DNA of 64,000 nt from Lepraria neglecta (Eukaryota; Ascomycota; Lecanoromycetes; Lecanorales; Stereocaulaceae). The stretch covers positions 1,061,501 to 1,125,500 of the forward strand of contig CM065646.1 in assembly GCA_033220425.1 (NCBI GenBank), in the 5' to 3' direction. Numbering within the stretch: the first letter of the stretch is position 1; each line of letters opens with the position of its first letter. Both the position numbers and the translations under genes were made by a program. The notes beneath the pieces were generated by a model. That model saw only the letters and a program-made list of their open reading frames with translations. It ran no database searches and was not told where the DNA came from. Below are positions 23,540 through 37,429 of the stretch, piece after piece.

Positions 23540-23823
23540 ATTACCTATAGAAAGAAGCTTAAGGAGCGGTCTACCTACTTCTTTCCTAAGGATCCTTAGT
23601 AATTAGTTCTAATATAGAACTACCTATACTATACTAGTAATATAACTACTTTACGTCTTTAAATACCTTTATATATAGTAGCGTAGTAATAGCGAGGAGC
23701 TAAGCCGTACTCTAATATTATAGCGCTAGCGGGATATAGTTCCTAGAGCGTAGTAACGGTCTACTAGCGAGGAGCCTATCTTATAGAGTAAGAATAGCCC
23801 GCTAATAGAGAGTATACCTTATA
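23540..23823 (+). repeat. Gypsy-2 copy 1, 5' LTR, right part
   Basis: It starts with the second ATTAC duplication and continues as the rest of the LTR, matching 33,830-34,113. It ends in GAGTATACCTTATA. Together with the left part, less the duplicated 5 bp, it makes a 451-bp LTR. Confidence 0.9.
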
Positions 23824-26572
23824 GTTCTAATTACTCTAACCTTTAAGGCTAAAGGCCCGGAGTAGGATATTATAGTAAAACGACCGCGCCTTTTAGAAGA
23901 ACTAGAAATAGAGACTATACGCCTCGATAACGCGCCGATAGCGGCGTCCTTAGACTCGACCCTTTTATCTCCGGTACTCTAGTAGAGAATTACCTAACTT
24001 AAGGTAGAAAACTAATACTTATTAGAAGAAAAACGCGTTCGGGAGTTAGAAGCTCGAAATATAGGGCTTCGACTAGGAGCTAAAGCTGATATAGAAGACT
24101 TTAATAGGCTTAGCGATAGTAATATACTATTAGTCTTACTAGCGGCAAAGATAATATACCCTAAAAAGATATAACTCTATTACAAGAATAGCGAAGGAGA
24201 GTATATCCGCTAGTTCGCTAATATCGAAATCAAATTCCTCCTAAGTCCTAAATATTTTACTACTAATAGAGCGAAAATCCTCTACTATATATAGTCCCTA
24301 GAAGGGGATATAGTAATATAGTAATACTAATACTTTCGGAAGGAATAGCTAGATAATTACTCTTTTAAGAACTTTTCTTAGTTTCTCTTAGATTTAGTAG
24401 TAGACCTAGTAAATCGCTAACTACTTACCTATAAGCGCTTAAATAGCGCTAAGTAATAGTAGGGATAGAAGGTTTCCGTCTTTAAAGCTTACCTAGAAGA
24501 ATTAGAAAGCTATATTACTCCCCTATTAGAAGAGTTCCGGGTAAATAGCTTTTTAACTAAACTCCGCCCTAAGTTAAAGTCTAAAATCCTAAGTACTAGT
24601 AGCGTCCCGACGATATATAACGGTCTCTTAGTACTTGCGATTATATAGGAAAAGAACCTTAAGCGTTATCTATTAACGCCTAGGTCTAGTAATAAGAGTA
24701 GGCCTTTAGAAGAACGGGTATCTAGTACTCTAACTAAGTCCGCTAGTAGAGAGTTAGTAGGATATTAGCGAGGTAGTAAGAAGAGATAAAATTCTAAGTC
24801 TTATCTAGTATCTAAGGCTAACCCTAAATACTATAATAATAATTATTATTATTATAGTAAGATAGGGTATTAGAAGCTAGAATATCCCTATAGGGATAAT
24901 CTAAGCTTTACTCCTACTAATTCGATATAGTTAGAGAAAGATAGTACCCTACCGTCGCTAAGTATATAGAGAAAGACTAATAAATAGAAGCTTTAGAACC
25001 TCTTTACCTTAAGGGATAAGTAATCCTCCTAGATAGTCGATAGCCCTTTAAGGGGCTGGTTAACTCTAGGGTAATAATTAGCTTAGTCTCTTAGCGGTTC
25101 GTAGTATAATATAATTATAGCTAGAGCGCGCTATCTTGCCGACGCCGGTATAACCGAGCAGGTAAGGCACTTTTTATTATAGGGCGTTTTAGTTAAGCTA
25201 TATAGCTACTAATAACTAGGGGTAAGAAAAGGAATATAGTTCCTTATTCTATACTATAGACTAGGAGGGTCCCGACTTAATAATCGGGGTACTAGCACTT
25301 TATAAGTTAGGTATTATAGTTAATATACTAGCGCGCTAATAGTAGTACTAAATAAATCCTAGGCTGATATAGCTAGATAGATTAACCGAATTTAGTAAAG
25401 TTTTATAATAGGAATAGAAAGTATTTACTATAGTTTATACTAGCGCTATAATAGCGGAGTAACCTTAGACTAACGAGTTTAATATAACCCTTCCTCCCGA
25501 ATTATAGAAGTATAAAGATATCTTCTTAAGTAAGAAAGTAGGGATCTTACCTAAATAAAAGTAGAGAGACTACGCTATTAAGTTAGACGATAGGGAGCTA
25601 CCTTATAGTCCTATCTATAATCTATTAAGAACGGAGCTAATAGAGCTTTGGCGGTACCTTAACGATATACTAGGAAAGAAGTAGATTCGCTACTCCGTTT
25701 CGCTAGTAGGAGTACCTATACTTTTCGTACTAAAGAAGGATAGGGGCTATATCTTTATATAGATTATCGAGGGTTAAATATAGTAACGATCAAGAATCGG
25801 TACCTATTACCCCTAATTATAGGGACGCTAGACCGCTTAAGCGGTGCTAAAATCTTCCCGAAGTTAGACCTTAAGGATATATATTACTATATCCGAATTC
25901 AGCGTAATAATAAATAGAAGATAGTATTCCGCACGCGTTATAGTTACTTTAAATATCTTATTATACTATTTAGGTTAGCGAATACCCCTACTACTTTCTA
26001 AGCGTATATTAATTAGGCCTTTATAGGCCTAGTTAATATAATATATATAGTATAAGTTAGTACCTATAATCTTCACAGAAGATTACCGTAAAAATAACTA
26101 TATATCGGTTATTTTATACTCTATTAAAAAAGATTAATCGGCGTTAGAAATTTCTATATTTATAGTATATATTATATATATAAAGCTAAGCCCTAATCCT
26201 AATAGGGCAAAAGTTATTAAGGATTTAGTATATTGGTACTTCGGGGGCGGCTGCGGGGGTAGCTTTAGGGAACTCCGTAGGCAAAAACATGTTTTTTGAG
26301 CTTTCCTTAGCTAAATCTTAACCAAATTTTAAAATTCGAACGGTATTAGAAAGCATATACTTGGTTCCGAAACTCACGAAATTATTTCGATATTATATAA
26401 CGTATATGGCGCGGGGCATTGCTGCGAAGAAGTTGCGGTGCGTATTCAACTTTTGATGTTCCAGGGTCCGGGGGCTCCAAGCTCAATGCTTGGCATTTGC
26501 CACCGAGCTTGCGCCGCTAGAAAAACATGGTGAAAACGCTTCTTTTGGTCATAACTTTTGCGCAAATAGACC

Positions 26573-26769
26573 TATAATAGGAACCTATAGCAATATGAAA
26601 TAACGTATAGTAGTAGGGTTTATACTAAGACTAATTCTCAAGGAGTCTATAAGAGGGGGGAGCGCAAACCCCCTATTAAACACGGGGCACACGAGACTCG
26701 TAGCGCTAATATACGCCAAGCGTACGGTAATCGCGAGCTAACTAAGACTTTACCAAGCTTTCTATTATA
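26573..26769 (-). repeat. Gypsy-4 left (3') LTR
   Basis: 197 bp, matching 31,378-31,574 and 12,455-12,662. The inverted end motif is TATAATAG/CTATTATA. Confidence 0.9.
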
Positions 26770-29700
26770 ATTACCTCCTCCCTCTAAGGGCTCGTCCTCG
26801 GGCCCTCTTTCCTTTAGCTTAGCACGTATACTAATAGTAGGCGTTTCTAAAGCGGTATACCTGATTTTATTATATAGGAAGGCTTGATAAAACCCTTAAA
26901 CCCTAGTAGGGAAACAAGGAGAAGAGTCTTCTACTACTTATAAGGCTTATAGCCTTACTACCCTTATTTCGTATAATTAAAGAGGGGTGAATTATAGCGA
27001 CGTATACTATAGTTAGGCCAATAGTTAGATATTTAGTTAAGCACGTTATACGCTTCCTATACGATTCGGCTTTATTTAAAAGCCGAGTCAATTTCGTTAA
27101 GATTATATAACGCTTGGCGTTTCTTGGCGCTGGTATTTTGTTTTCGTAATACCTACAGAAATTCTATTTATTAATAATCTATTAATATATTATATACCTA
27201 GTACGCTTCAATATTTCTTCGCCGGCGTCCCTATTTCGAGCTCCCAGCTTATAGCTTACCTTCTTCCTTACTATACCTCCTAAACGCTAGCCCCCGGCTA
27301 CTCCCCGAGGTCCTACTGTAGATGGTAGAATTTGCGCTTCGGGTGCGTTACTAATACGTTTACAGGACTTAAATAATACTATTACTACGCGCTCCGGTAC
27401 GGAGAAGAAGTTAACTACCTTCTCCTATATCTATTACCTTCGCCTACTTGTAAAGGAGGGGCTAGACTATAAGTACTCGCGGTGCTATCGCAAGCTCCTA
27501 GCTAATATTACGCCTTAAAGGTACTATCTTCTGCGGTCCCGCCAAGAAGAAGATAATATATAAGAAGTGCGAGTACTGTGCCCGGGAGAAGCACTCGTGC
27601 GTACCGGTGAGTATCCCCTCTCTCTTCGTAGTTCTATCGTATAATTAGTACTGACGAAACGCGTTTTTAGGTCCCCTATAAGTACTATCGCCTTGCTAAT
27701 AAGGCGTTCCGCCTCTATGCCGCCTTCGATACGGCTCCTACTAGGGAGGATGCTACGGAAGGCTAGGCGTTGGTGCGCTACATGCGGCGTTTGAATGCTG
27801 CGCTTACGCGAAGCACCCGTATCGCCGGCCGCATGGGTCTCCCTAAGAAGCCCTCCCCCGACTAAATCCAGGAGGCGATCTACTACTAACTCGTTCAGTT
27901 AAATGAGACTATAGCTGGTTACTATAATATCGAGCGTGCTGAGGTTGGTTTCTCTGCGTTTATATTATATTTCTATCGCGCTAACTCGCGAGTCTTCTAG
28001 TATAGCCTTCCTCTCTTGGGTGAGTTAGAGTCGGAGGATACCTCCTCCTCCCCTAAGGAATTATCCTCGGAGGAGTCGTCCGGGATAGAGGAGTAGGCTT
28101 ATAGTTGGCGTATATTCTATCTACGTGGCGCTTGCGTATAATATTGGTGGCGCTTTCAGGTAGTTTAGTTATTATATATACTAGCGTTTTGCCAGCGAGT
28201 GGAGTAGTTCTTATATATACCTATATAGCGAAGAGGTTACTTCTTGCTACCTCTTATTTAGTCTTTTATTAGATATATAATTACTTTACCTTTCTCCCTA
28301 ATTTCTCCTTAATATATAACCGACCTAACCCTTCCTTTATCTCCGCTCCTTCTTTAGCCGTTTATTATATATATCTCGTATACGAGATATACCTTCTATA
28401 TTTTATTCTAGTATCTACTAATTATACTATAATAGCTATCCTTTCTACTTGATTTTATAGGAAATAATTTCTTTCTAAGTATATTTTCCTAAAATCTCTT
28501 CTACCTTCTATTCTTCTTAGTTATTAATAAGTTCTAGAAGTTAAAATTCAGGAATCGACTCGTCGTTTAGCCTACGTTTATATAGCTCTAGAAGAGAGAT
28601 ATAAAAGATAGAATAAATCGAATATCCTATAGAGAGTATAAAGCGGTATACTTACTTCCTAATAGGCTCGTCTATATGAAATAGCCTAATCTACTTATAG
28701 GATATCTTTTTACTCGGTCTTTTTAACTTTAAGTTTTTAGTTAATAGTAATACTAAGTCCCTTTTATTAAGAACGCGTAGCTTATAATATTAATTATAGT
28801 ATTTAGCCTACGATTCCTATATAGTTACCTAGCGTTCTATAAGCGTATCTCGTATTTAATAAAGTTACTTTATATAATCCTTTACTATAGATACCTCTTC
28901 CTCCCTAGCGTCGTCCTCGGCGTATATTTCGAGCTCTAGCTTATAGCTATATATTAAGTAAAACGGACTTCTCCCGGAGCTCGTTTATTAAGCTTAGTAA
29001 TAGACGAATTCGGCTAGTAGTAGGAGACCCGCCTAGTTACCCTACTACTTATCGTAGTAGGTACGTAGATAGTACTTAAGCATTTAATTTTGGCGTTCTA
29101 TCTAGCTATTAGTTTGGGGGTAGAATACGGTACTAAGATTTCTCTTTATTTTTATTTAATAGTAAATCTCAGTCTAAAAGCCGCTAGTAAATATACTACC
29201 CCTATCCGAGACGATACTATCTAGGTAGCTATATCTAAGGATAATTTCCTCGAAGAAGAGCTCCGCTAGATTAATAGTATTAATAGTCTTTTAGATTAGG
29301 AGGTATCTAACTATCTTTATATACCGATCGACTATTATAAAAATCGTATTATAAACGTATCCTCTCCGCTTACTTAGCGGTAAGTCGATAATAAAGTCTA
29401 TAGTAATTTCTTTCTATAGACTCTTTGGCTATAGTAATATATATATTCCGCCGTATAGGCGATATCGTCTTGCTTTTATACGCTGACAAATATTATATAT
29501 ATCTATATATACCTTAATATCCTTATTAATAGTACCCTAGAAGAACTTCCTCTAGAGGAGCTCTATAGTCTTATCGGACCTAAAATATCCCGCTAAAGGG
29601 TCGTTATAATAGCGTTTCAATAGCTTATCGCGGATAGCTTCGTCTTCGGGTATATATATAGCGCTATTATATCTTAGAAGACCTTGCTTATTCTATATCC

Positions 29701-31377
29701 AAGACCCGGCGTTTACTATACGATTTTCTATCTCTTTACCTTATCTATAGCTAGAGACCCAAGGGTCTTCAAGCTATAAGGCTTTAATAAGTTAGATTAT
29801 AGAATCGCTTTTAGGCGTATATATCGTTTCGTAAGACGCTATTATACTAGCGACTATACGTAGAACGAGCTATTTATAACCAATAGTTCTAGTAATAGGA
29901 TTAAGCTAGATACTAGCTATATTATAAGTAGTTTAAGGCGGTATCTCGCCTATACTCCCCCGGCTTTAGGATAGAGATTTCCTAAGCCTTATTATATAAC
30001 TTAAACGGGTCTTATTAACAACGGCAAGTATAGATCCTAGCAGTTCAGCTTTTGCCTCTACTACTAGATATTATATCTATACTACGTATATACTATATAC
30101 CGCGTACGTTACGCCAACTTCTAGAGTATCACCTCCCTTAGGAGTATCTAGCCTATATACCTTCCTAATTGCCTCAAATATAGGGGTGTAAATCCCTGCT
30201 ATATTGGCTAGCTTCTGCTATAGGGTTAGTAATAAGAGATTTATAGATATATTCGCGCCTATATAATCAGGGCGTCTCGACGGCGCATTAGCCGGGTTTA
30301 TTTTACTAGGCCTATACGAGATAATAAAGTCGAATATAGAGAGCTTTATTACCTATCTAGCTTGCCGACTATTTAACTCTTTTATATTCATAAAATACTT
30401 AAGGTTATTATAGTCTATAAGGACCTTAATAGGATAGAGACTACCCTCGTAGTAGTATCGCTACTACTTCAATACTATAATAATAGTAAGAAGCTCCTTA
30501 TTATAGGTTTTATAATTCCTCTTAGTAGGAATTATCTTCCGGGACCAAAAGGCTACCGGGTACTATTATATACTATCTTGTAGCTGGGATAGAATCTCTA
30601 CTATTGCAAAATTAGAAGTATCCGTCTCAATCCGGGTATACTTCTCTAGATTATAATGACGTAGGATAGGAATATTAGTAAAGATATTGCGTATAGAATA
30701 CGATCCTTATCCGTCTTGAAATAGCGATAGGCCTGTCGAAAGATAGTATCGTATTTCTCTATCCAATCGCGGTATTCTCGAATAGTCTTCCTATAATATT
30801 CGGATAGCTTCGCCGGTCTTATAGATAGGCCCCGATCTTCTTCCTCGTCGGAGGATGCGCTTCGCGTGCGTTTCGAACTGCGAGTACGGCTTATAGAGCC
30901 CGAACTAGATAGTAGGGGAGGAACTATAGCTGGCGGGGGGAGGACTTCTCCCCTTTCCAGGGCCTCGATCTGAGCTAGCGTCTCCTAGAGTTCTTGCTAC
31001 TTCTATAATTCTTCTAGACGGTATCTCGCCTGTACGGCAACCTCTAGGTCTAGAGCGGTACGCTCGAGGGTCTCGATTTGGGCTAGAATAGCATCTAATT
31101 CGCGTTGTTTAACGAGCTCGGTTCAGCGGCGTCGAGCCTGTACTAGGCGCTCGTCCAGAGTAGGGACTAAACCTATTACTCCCGAAGTATAGCTATCGTC
31201 TCCAGGCGGTTACGGGGGGTTTCTACTACCTTCGCCAACCGCCTATTAACGTTATACATCCCTACTACCTTCTAAGGTACCAGACATTTCGCCTCTATTC
31301 TGGCTGCGAGTTACGCGCGTTTACTTTAATATACTTATTCTAGATCGCTACTCTTTATAAGGAAGGAGAATTAGAAT

Positions 31378-31574
31378 TATAATAGAAATCTATAGCAATA
31401 TAAAATAATATATAGTAGTAGGGTTTATACTAAGACTAATTCTCAAGGAGTCTATAAGAGGGGGGAGCGTAAACCCCCTATTAAACACGGGGCACACGGG
31501 ACTCGTAGCGCTAACGCACGCCAAGCGTACGGTAATCGCGAGCCAACCAAGACTTTGCCAAGCTTTCCATTACA
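31378..31574 (-). repeat. Gypsy-4 right (5') LTR
   Basis: 197 bp, the same family as the left LTR. It ends TTTCCATTACA before the GGACC duplication and is the least mutated of the three copies. Confidence 0.9.
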
Positions 31575-32369
31575 GGACCGATTTTGAAAATTTCGACGGT
31601 GTTAGAAAGCGTATACTTGGTTCCAAAACTTATGAAATTATCTCGATATTATATTATATATGTGGCGCGGGGCAATACTACGAAGAAGTTACGATACGTA
31701 TTTCGATTTTGATATTCTTGCTTGGCGGCGCTAGCTGAAATAGGGAATCGACTACTGAAGTATAGGAGTATTTTAACTAGCTACAAGTACGGAATACCTC
31801 CGAAAGTCCTTATAATCTATTATTAGAAGAAAGATATTTAGATAATATCTTGGTTTTTATAGGATACGGTTATAACCCCGAAATTTATTAGGAAGCCGAG
31901 GATAGTTCCCTAAGGGGGGAGATACTATTAGTAAAGGAATAGGTAGAGTAGTTATAGTACTATTATAAAACGATTAAGGAGTATTAGTAGAGAGCTATTA
32001 AGGTATAGGTAAATATAAGGAGTATATAGGATATAAAAGGAAGCGTAGAAGAAAGTTATCTTAATTCTTTTAAATAGTAAGTATCTAATACTAAATACTA
32101 GAATACTAAAAGGAAAAAGTAAGAATATAATCTAAGAGGACTAAGCCTAGAAAATTAGTATAAGGAGTAGTAGTAGAGTAATACTACTTACTCTCTTTAC
32201 TACTTTTATAGCTCTCCTCTCTCTTCTCTACTCCCTCCTTATTACCTTCCTCTCCTCTATCCTCCTCTCCCCTTACTCCTCTAATATAGTAGCCTAAATA
32301 ATATTACTCCGAGATTAGCTTGCAGATAGCTATATAACTTAGTATATAGTAGTAGTATATAGTATACTA

Positions 32370-32560
32370 GACTTACTTTCTCTTCCTCTACCTCCTCCTC
32401 TTCCTCTACCTCCTCTTCTTCCTCTACCTCCTCTTTATTATCCTCCCTACTTTCTCTAAACCCCTCTTTCTCCTCTTCCTCCTCTTCCTCCCCTTCCTCC
32501 TCTTCCTCCCCTTCCTCCTCTTCTTCCTTATTACTCTCCTCCTCTATTATACTTACCTCT
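32370..32560 (+). repeat. Polypyrimidine tract in Gypsy-2 copy 1
   Basis: An almost pure C/T stretch with irregular CTTCCTCTACCTCCTC units lies upstream of the 3' LTR. The mirror stretch (polypurine on the plus strand) is at about 39,060-39,420 in copy 2. Confidence 0.8.
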
Positions 32561-33662
32561 ATACTTATAATATATAGCCCTTCTACCTTATCCTAGAAAA
32601 AATTAGTTAGTATATATATAGTATATAAGGTATATAAGCGGAGTTAAGGATAGCGGTATAATAGAAGGATAGAGAAGGAAAGAATAGAATATAACTTACC
32701 TTCTATAGCGAGTTAGCGAAGTTAATTTATAGATTCGGATATCTTACTAATATCTATACCCTCCCCTCTAGGTCGGCTATCTACTAAGCCGACCGATTAC
32801 CCGCCGCCGCTATACTACTAGCTAACTCGGCGGCGAGTACTCGAACCTCTACCCTAAACTCTAGTAGTATCTTTGATATTAGCGGAACGCAGGTAGAACG
32901 TTAAGTAATACCTATACTATAACACAACGGTTTACTCTATATCGTGCCCCCTTGTACTAAGTGCCAGGAGGTACTAACCTATAGTAGTACTAGACTTATA
33001 CCCGAAGGTACGGCCTATATAGGAGGTTCGCTACTATAAATATCAGCGGTGCCCTAATAACGAGGCTCTTGCGTATTAAATTATACTTACTTCTACTATA
33101 GCTACTACTAATATTACTATTATTAACTATTAAACTATTAATATTATTATACGATAACTCTATAATAGCTCTATTTACTTAGGAATCGAGAGTCGTTATA
33201 ACGAGGTAATCTATTATTAATTAGAATCTATATCTACTAAAGGAATATTAGATTATAGGTAGTATACTATAAGTAGTAGGAGTTATAAAAGAAGAAAATA
33301 AAAGGGGAATCTATAGGGTTTTAATATAGCGATAGTAGTTAGCTAGTATTATACGAGATTTACTTTAAAATAAATTCACCTTATAATTTCGTTATAGCGG
33401 TAGCGGTTAGCTAACGTTATATAATATTTACTTCGAAATAAATTCACCTTATAATTTCGTTATTTCGATAGTAGATATACTTATATTATCTCGAAGCTAT
33501 ATAAAGTAGGGACTCTTTCCCCTCCTTTTTCCCTATTAGGTTTTAGAAGGTTTTTAATAAGCTCTACCTAATAACTATCTAGCCTCTCTACTCTATACGT
33601 ACCGCGAAGGCGCGCCGCTATAGCTTTATACTAGAGGGCTAGTACTTAAAGGGGGAGATAAT

Positions 33663-34113
33663 TATAATACTAACTATTATATTAGAAGGGTCTATCTTAT
33701 TAGTAAAGTTGTTCTAATATCTCCTAGTACGCGGAGCGCCGGAGTAGGTCGGGATAATATTCGACCGACTTAGTAGACGTTAGGAGCTAGGCTCTTAGTA
33801 GTACGCTAGCTGCCTAATAGTAGTTATACGTTACCCGTAGAGAGAAGCTTAAAGAGTAGTCTATCTACTTCTTTCCTAAGGATCCTTAGTAATTAGTTCT
33901 AATATAGAACTATCTATACTATACTAGTAATATAACTACTTCACGTCTTTAAATACCTTTATATATAGTAGTATAGTAATAGTAAGGAGCTAAGCTATAC
34001 TCTAATATCGTAGCGCTAGCGGGACGCAGTTCCTAGAGCGCAGTAACGGTTCGCTAGCGAGGAGCCTATCTTATAGAACGAGAACGGCCCGCTAACGGGG
34101 AGTATACCTTATA
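33663..34113 (+). repeat. Gypsy-2 copy 1, 3' LTR
   Basis: 451 bp, from TATAATACTAAC to TACCTTATA, preceded by the purine-rich tract AAAGGGGGAGATAAT, as expected for a PPT. Confidence 0.9.
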
Positions 34114-37100
34114 CTTAGACTATTTCTTATCCTTAGTATACGCCTCTATAAGCCTTTTCCGGTAGTCTTCTAATATTTCGGTAAAGGTTATATTATAGGT
34201 AAATACCTTATCGAGTACCCCTAGTAAATCTATATCTACCTTTTCTTCTTTATTGCGAAGTAGTCTTAATAGGGCGTTAGGAACTATATTTTGCTTTCTA
34301 GGTCTCTAATATATATCTAAGTCGAATTATAAAGTATATTAGGAAGCTTAGACTAAGTATAAATTCATCCTATTAGAAGAGGACGAAGATAAGGATATCT
34401 ACCGGGAGATATCTATAGTTACTAAATAATTAGTAAAAATAATAACCTTCTTTATTAGTACCTATACTAATAGATATAGAATCTTCTTTAGAGTCTAAAT
34501 AAGACCGGTAACTTTAAGTTCTATAGGCTAATACCGAGCTTTAGTAGAGTTAAGAAGCTTTAATAGAAATAGAATAGGCTAAATATTAGCCCTTAGGAAG
34601 AAATTACCTTATAGATCTCCCTTAATATAGTATACTATAATACTAATACCGTACTTCTTAGATATATTAATATCTATATATAGTTAACGGGATAGATCCC
34701 GATAATATAGGTATGTTTCGGATATTAGAGCCTTCTAAAGTATCTTAAATAAATTTAATTCCTCTTCGGTTAGTACGAACTTTATATTCTATAAGTACGC
34801 TTTATATATATATCTACCCTTTACTAGGGAGCCCTTTAATAACTCTATCTTATAATACTAGAGAGACTCGGTAATCTAGGTAAAGTACTTAATATTACTT
34901 TATAACTAATTCACTATTCTAATATAAGTCTCTAGTACTTATAATATATCTAGGAAATAAATATCCTTAATAGCTACTACTCTCTCTATAGTAGTAGTTA
35001 TACTAAAACTATCTACCTTCTATCCTAGTAGTATAATAGAAGGGTAAGTAAGGTAAGACTTCTTCGGTTTAAGTATAATCTTTAGACTTATAAATAGAGA
35101 GAAGATAATCTTTAAATACTATAGATATTCGTTTATCGATCGAGAGAAAATAATTATATTATCTATATAGTATCTCGCGAAGTATTAGTATAGTCGAAGG
35201 AAATTATCTATCTTCCTCTAGATATAAGAAACTAATCCTTTAAAATCTATAGCAGCGATATTATAGTATTCTACCCCTCGGTACGAGACGACTATAAATT
35301 TATATCGATCTTCCTTCTTAACTAAGAAAAGATAGAATTAGCTACTATAGTTAACGATACTAATCTAAGTATATCCTTATATAGATAATACGATATTACT
35401 TTAGAGTAGTAAAGGATAATTATTAGAGACGATAATTTTATTAAGTCTACGAATATTAACTATAACGCGTCCCTTTCGCCTCGGAGTCTTTTCTAGACCT
35501 TTATAGACGGTTTTCTATACGATAAATACTAGAAAAGCGAATAGTAAAGGTTTAGTAGACTACGATATCTTTCCCTATTTATATATCTTATTGAACTTTT
35601 CGTCGACAAGGGCCCGGGTATTAAGGCTAAGAGGATATACCTTATTACTAAGTTTAGTATTAGAAGATTACTAATTTATTATAATAGGAATAGTTAGCTA
35701 TTCAGATTTCGAGAGGTCGATTATATCTCTAGTATCTTCCTAGATTCGAGGGTATTCCTCTATAAGCTTCTAAATAGCGGAGATATCTTCTATTTTGCTA
35801 TAGATAGTAATACTATTAGCAAGCTTCGTTTCTATAGTAGGATCAATATAAGTTCGTATATTTACCGGCCTTAGGTCTAGTATCTTGGTTAATTCGGAAG
35901 CTACGAATTCTTCGCTATATATAGTCTTCGCTACTAATAAATAATTATCTAGGTTAATAGGGTAGGTTTCTTCTACTTTATACTCTACTACTAAGTCTAT
36001 ATATTATCGACGACTAATAATAAGAAGTATATTCTTTTTATTTCGAATATTTATAAAGTTAACTCTAGAGTTAATAAAATAGGTATATATACCTATAGTA
36101 TAAGGCTCGAAGAGGAAATCTCTATTAGGTAATTATATATTACCTCTAACTATTATAGTAACCTGAGCTATAGACCGCGATAGAACTTCCTAATATTATT
36201 TAGAGTATATAATATAACGAATATAGATATTATCTCTAGCGATAGTCTAAATAGGAACCGAGACGTTATTATAGCTCCCGAAGATAACCTTATTATATAG
36301 TAGGCTAATAGTAATCTATCTAGGTCCTAGGACGTCTATTCCGATAAGTATATTTATCTTTAAATTATCTATAATATAGAAATCTCGGGTAATTTTAATT
36401 ATAACCGAGTCTTCTACTTCTAATTCTCCGTCTATATAGAAGTCGAGGGTAGTCTATTCGGCTATAGTATATCTATTCGAGCCGATCCCGCGTAGCGTAA
36501 TAGGTAACTTATATACCTTTATTTCAAAGGTAGGAATTCGCTTTTTCAGAAAAGTACGATCGATTATAGTTATTAGGCATCCTATATTAAGATATCTCGG
36601 CTTACGAGGAGTATTCGAGGATAAGGTAATTTATCTAGTAAGGTAGTACTATAAACGGAAAGATAGGCTATTAAGAGATAATCGGGGTACTATAGATTTA
36701 ATTACCTCGCCTTTATTAATTACCTTTATTAGTAGTAATACTAGGTTAATTAATAGTACTAGTACATCTTTAGTAGGTATAGGATTAACCGACTTCTTCG
36801 CAGAAGCCTTAGTACGATAGTACGTTTTTACCTTAACGTATATATAAAGTAGATTATTTAAAGGAAAATCTGCCTTATAGTAACGATATACGGAATAGTA
36901 CCCTATCTTACTAGTAGAGATATAGTATAAGACTACTACGAATCCTATATCGACGTCTTCTAACTCCTTCTTTTCCTTAGGAGGGACTAATTCTTAGGCG
37001 TTATAGAAGTTCTTATTAGTATCTATATAGTAGCTATAGGGATCTTAAGGATTATAATCCGTACCTACGTGATATCCTTCGGTAGCTCCGTCTACTCTAT

Positions 37101-37424
37101 ACCCGTAGTTTTTATCCTAGGAGTTATTATAGTAGACTTCCTAACTAAAATAGACCGGCTATATTAGGAGTACTAGTAGACCGTAATTATAATTACTATA
37201 GCTTCGATTACTATAGCTATACTATCTCGAAGGGTAGTATAGGCGTCTACTACGGTTTCTATAGTTCTAATTCTATTAACTCGCAGCGTAAAGGTTTTAA
37301 TTTAGCTATACGTTTCCGATAGTAATTATAAAGGGTTACTTCGGAGGAGGAAGCGCGTTTCTTAGAGGCTAGTTCTAGCCTACGGCTTAACTAGAAGCCT
37401 GCTAAGGTAGTTACGTTATTATAA
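34114..37424 (-). mobile_element. Gypsy-3, pol part (fossil)
   Basis: Heavily RIP-mutated DNA with a Ty3/Gypsy-type reverse transcriptase on the minus strand at about 35,000-35,500; the catalytic region and the following IIIFSRS-type motif are still readable. Regions to the right may be protease and Gag. It ends at GTTAT where Gypsy-2 copy 2 is inserted, and by inference continues at 42,461. No left LTR was found: Gypsy-2 copy 1 abuts directly. Confidence 0.65.
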
Positions 37425-37429
37425 GGTAT

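Larger units (their letters stand above)
26573..31574 (-). mobile_element. Gypsy-4, full-length LTR retrotransposon, fossil
   Basis: Two 197-bp LTRs with TGTAATAG...CATTACA-like ends are flanked by a 5-bp duplication (AGACC at left, GGACC at right; they differ by one RIP-type change). Pol reads leftward. The 5' LTR is on the right, with a Gag-like region at about 30,800-31,330, then an RT/RNase H region (about 30,200-30,700) and an integrase-like part. A polypurine tract lies just inside the left LTR (about 26,770-26,790, minus strand). On the plus strand, about 27,270-28,100, lies an accessory gene-like stretch with a CxxC motif and an intron-like GTGAGT...TTTTAG segment. It is less RIP-mutated than its partial copy at 12,455 and is the youngest insertion in this stack, but it is still broken in many places. 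Confidence 0.85.
26051..31834 (+). mobile_element. Element X, copy X-3, split by Gypsy-4
   Basis: Its own sequence is 26,051-26,572 and 31,575-31,834, about 780 bp, with the hairpin end at left. Its empty target is preserved in Gypsy-2 copy 2 near 39,770 (reverse strand). Comparing filled and empty sites leaves at most a 2-3 bp AT duplication, compatible either with a Helitron-type A/T insertion or with a TA target. Confidence 0.8.
14408..34113 (+). mobile_element. Gypsy-2 copy 1, plus orientation, carrying nested insertions (fossil)
   Basis: Its own sequence is 14,408-14,579, 23,540-26,050 and 31,835-34,113, about 5.0 kb in total. The 5' LTR is split by Gypsy-1. Next come a Gag-like part with a zinc-knuckle remnant (about 24,830-24,900), a protease region and a Ty3/Gypsy reverse transcriptase (about 25,700-26,050). 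Element X, itself carrying Gypsy-4, interrupts the RT. Past the RT there is no integrase that I can see; a pyrimidine-rich stretch and a Cys-containing accessory region precede the 3' LTR at 33,663. The same layout occurs in copy 2, so it is the structure of this family rather than a private loss. It is broken by many RIP changes. No matching target-site duplication is visible at its outer ends. Confidence 0.85.
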
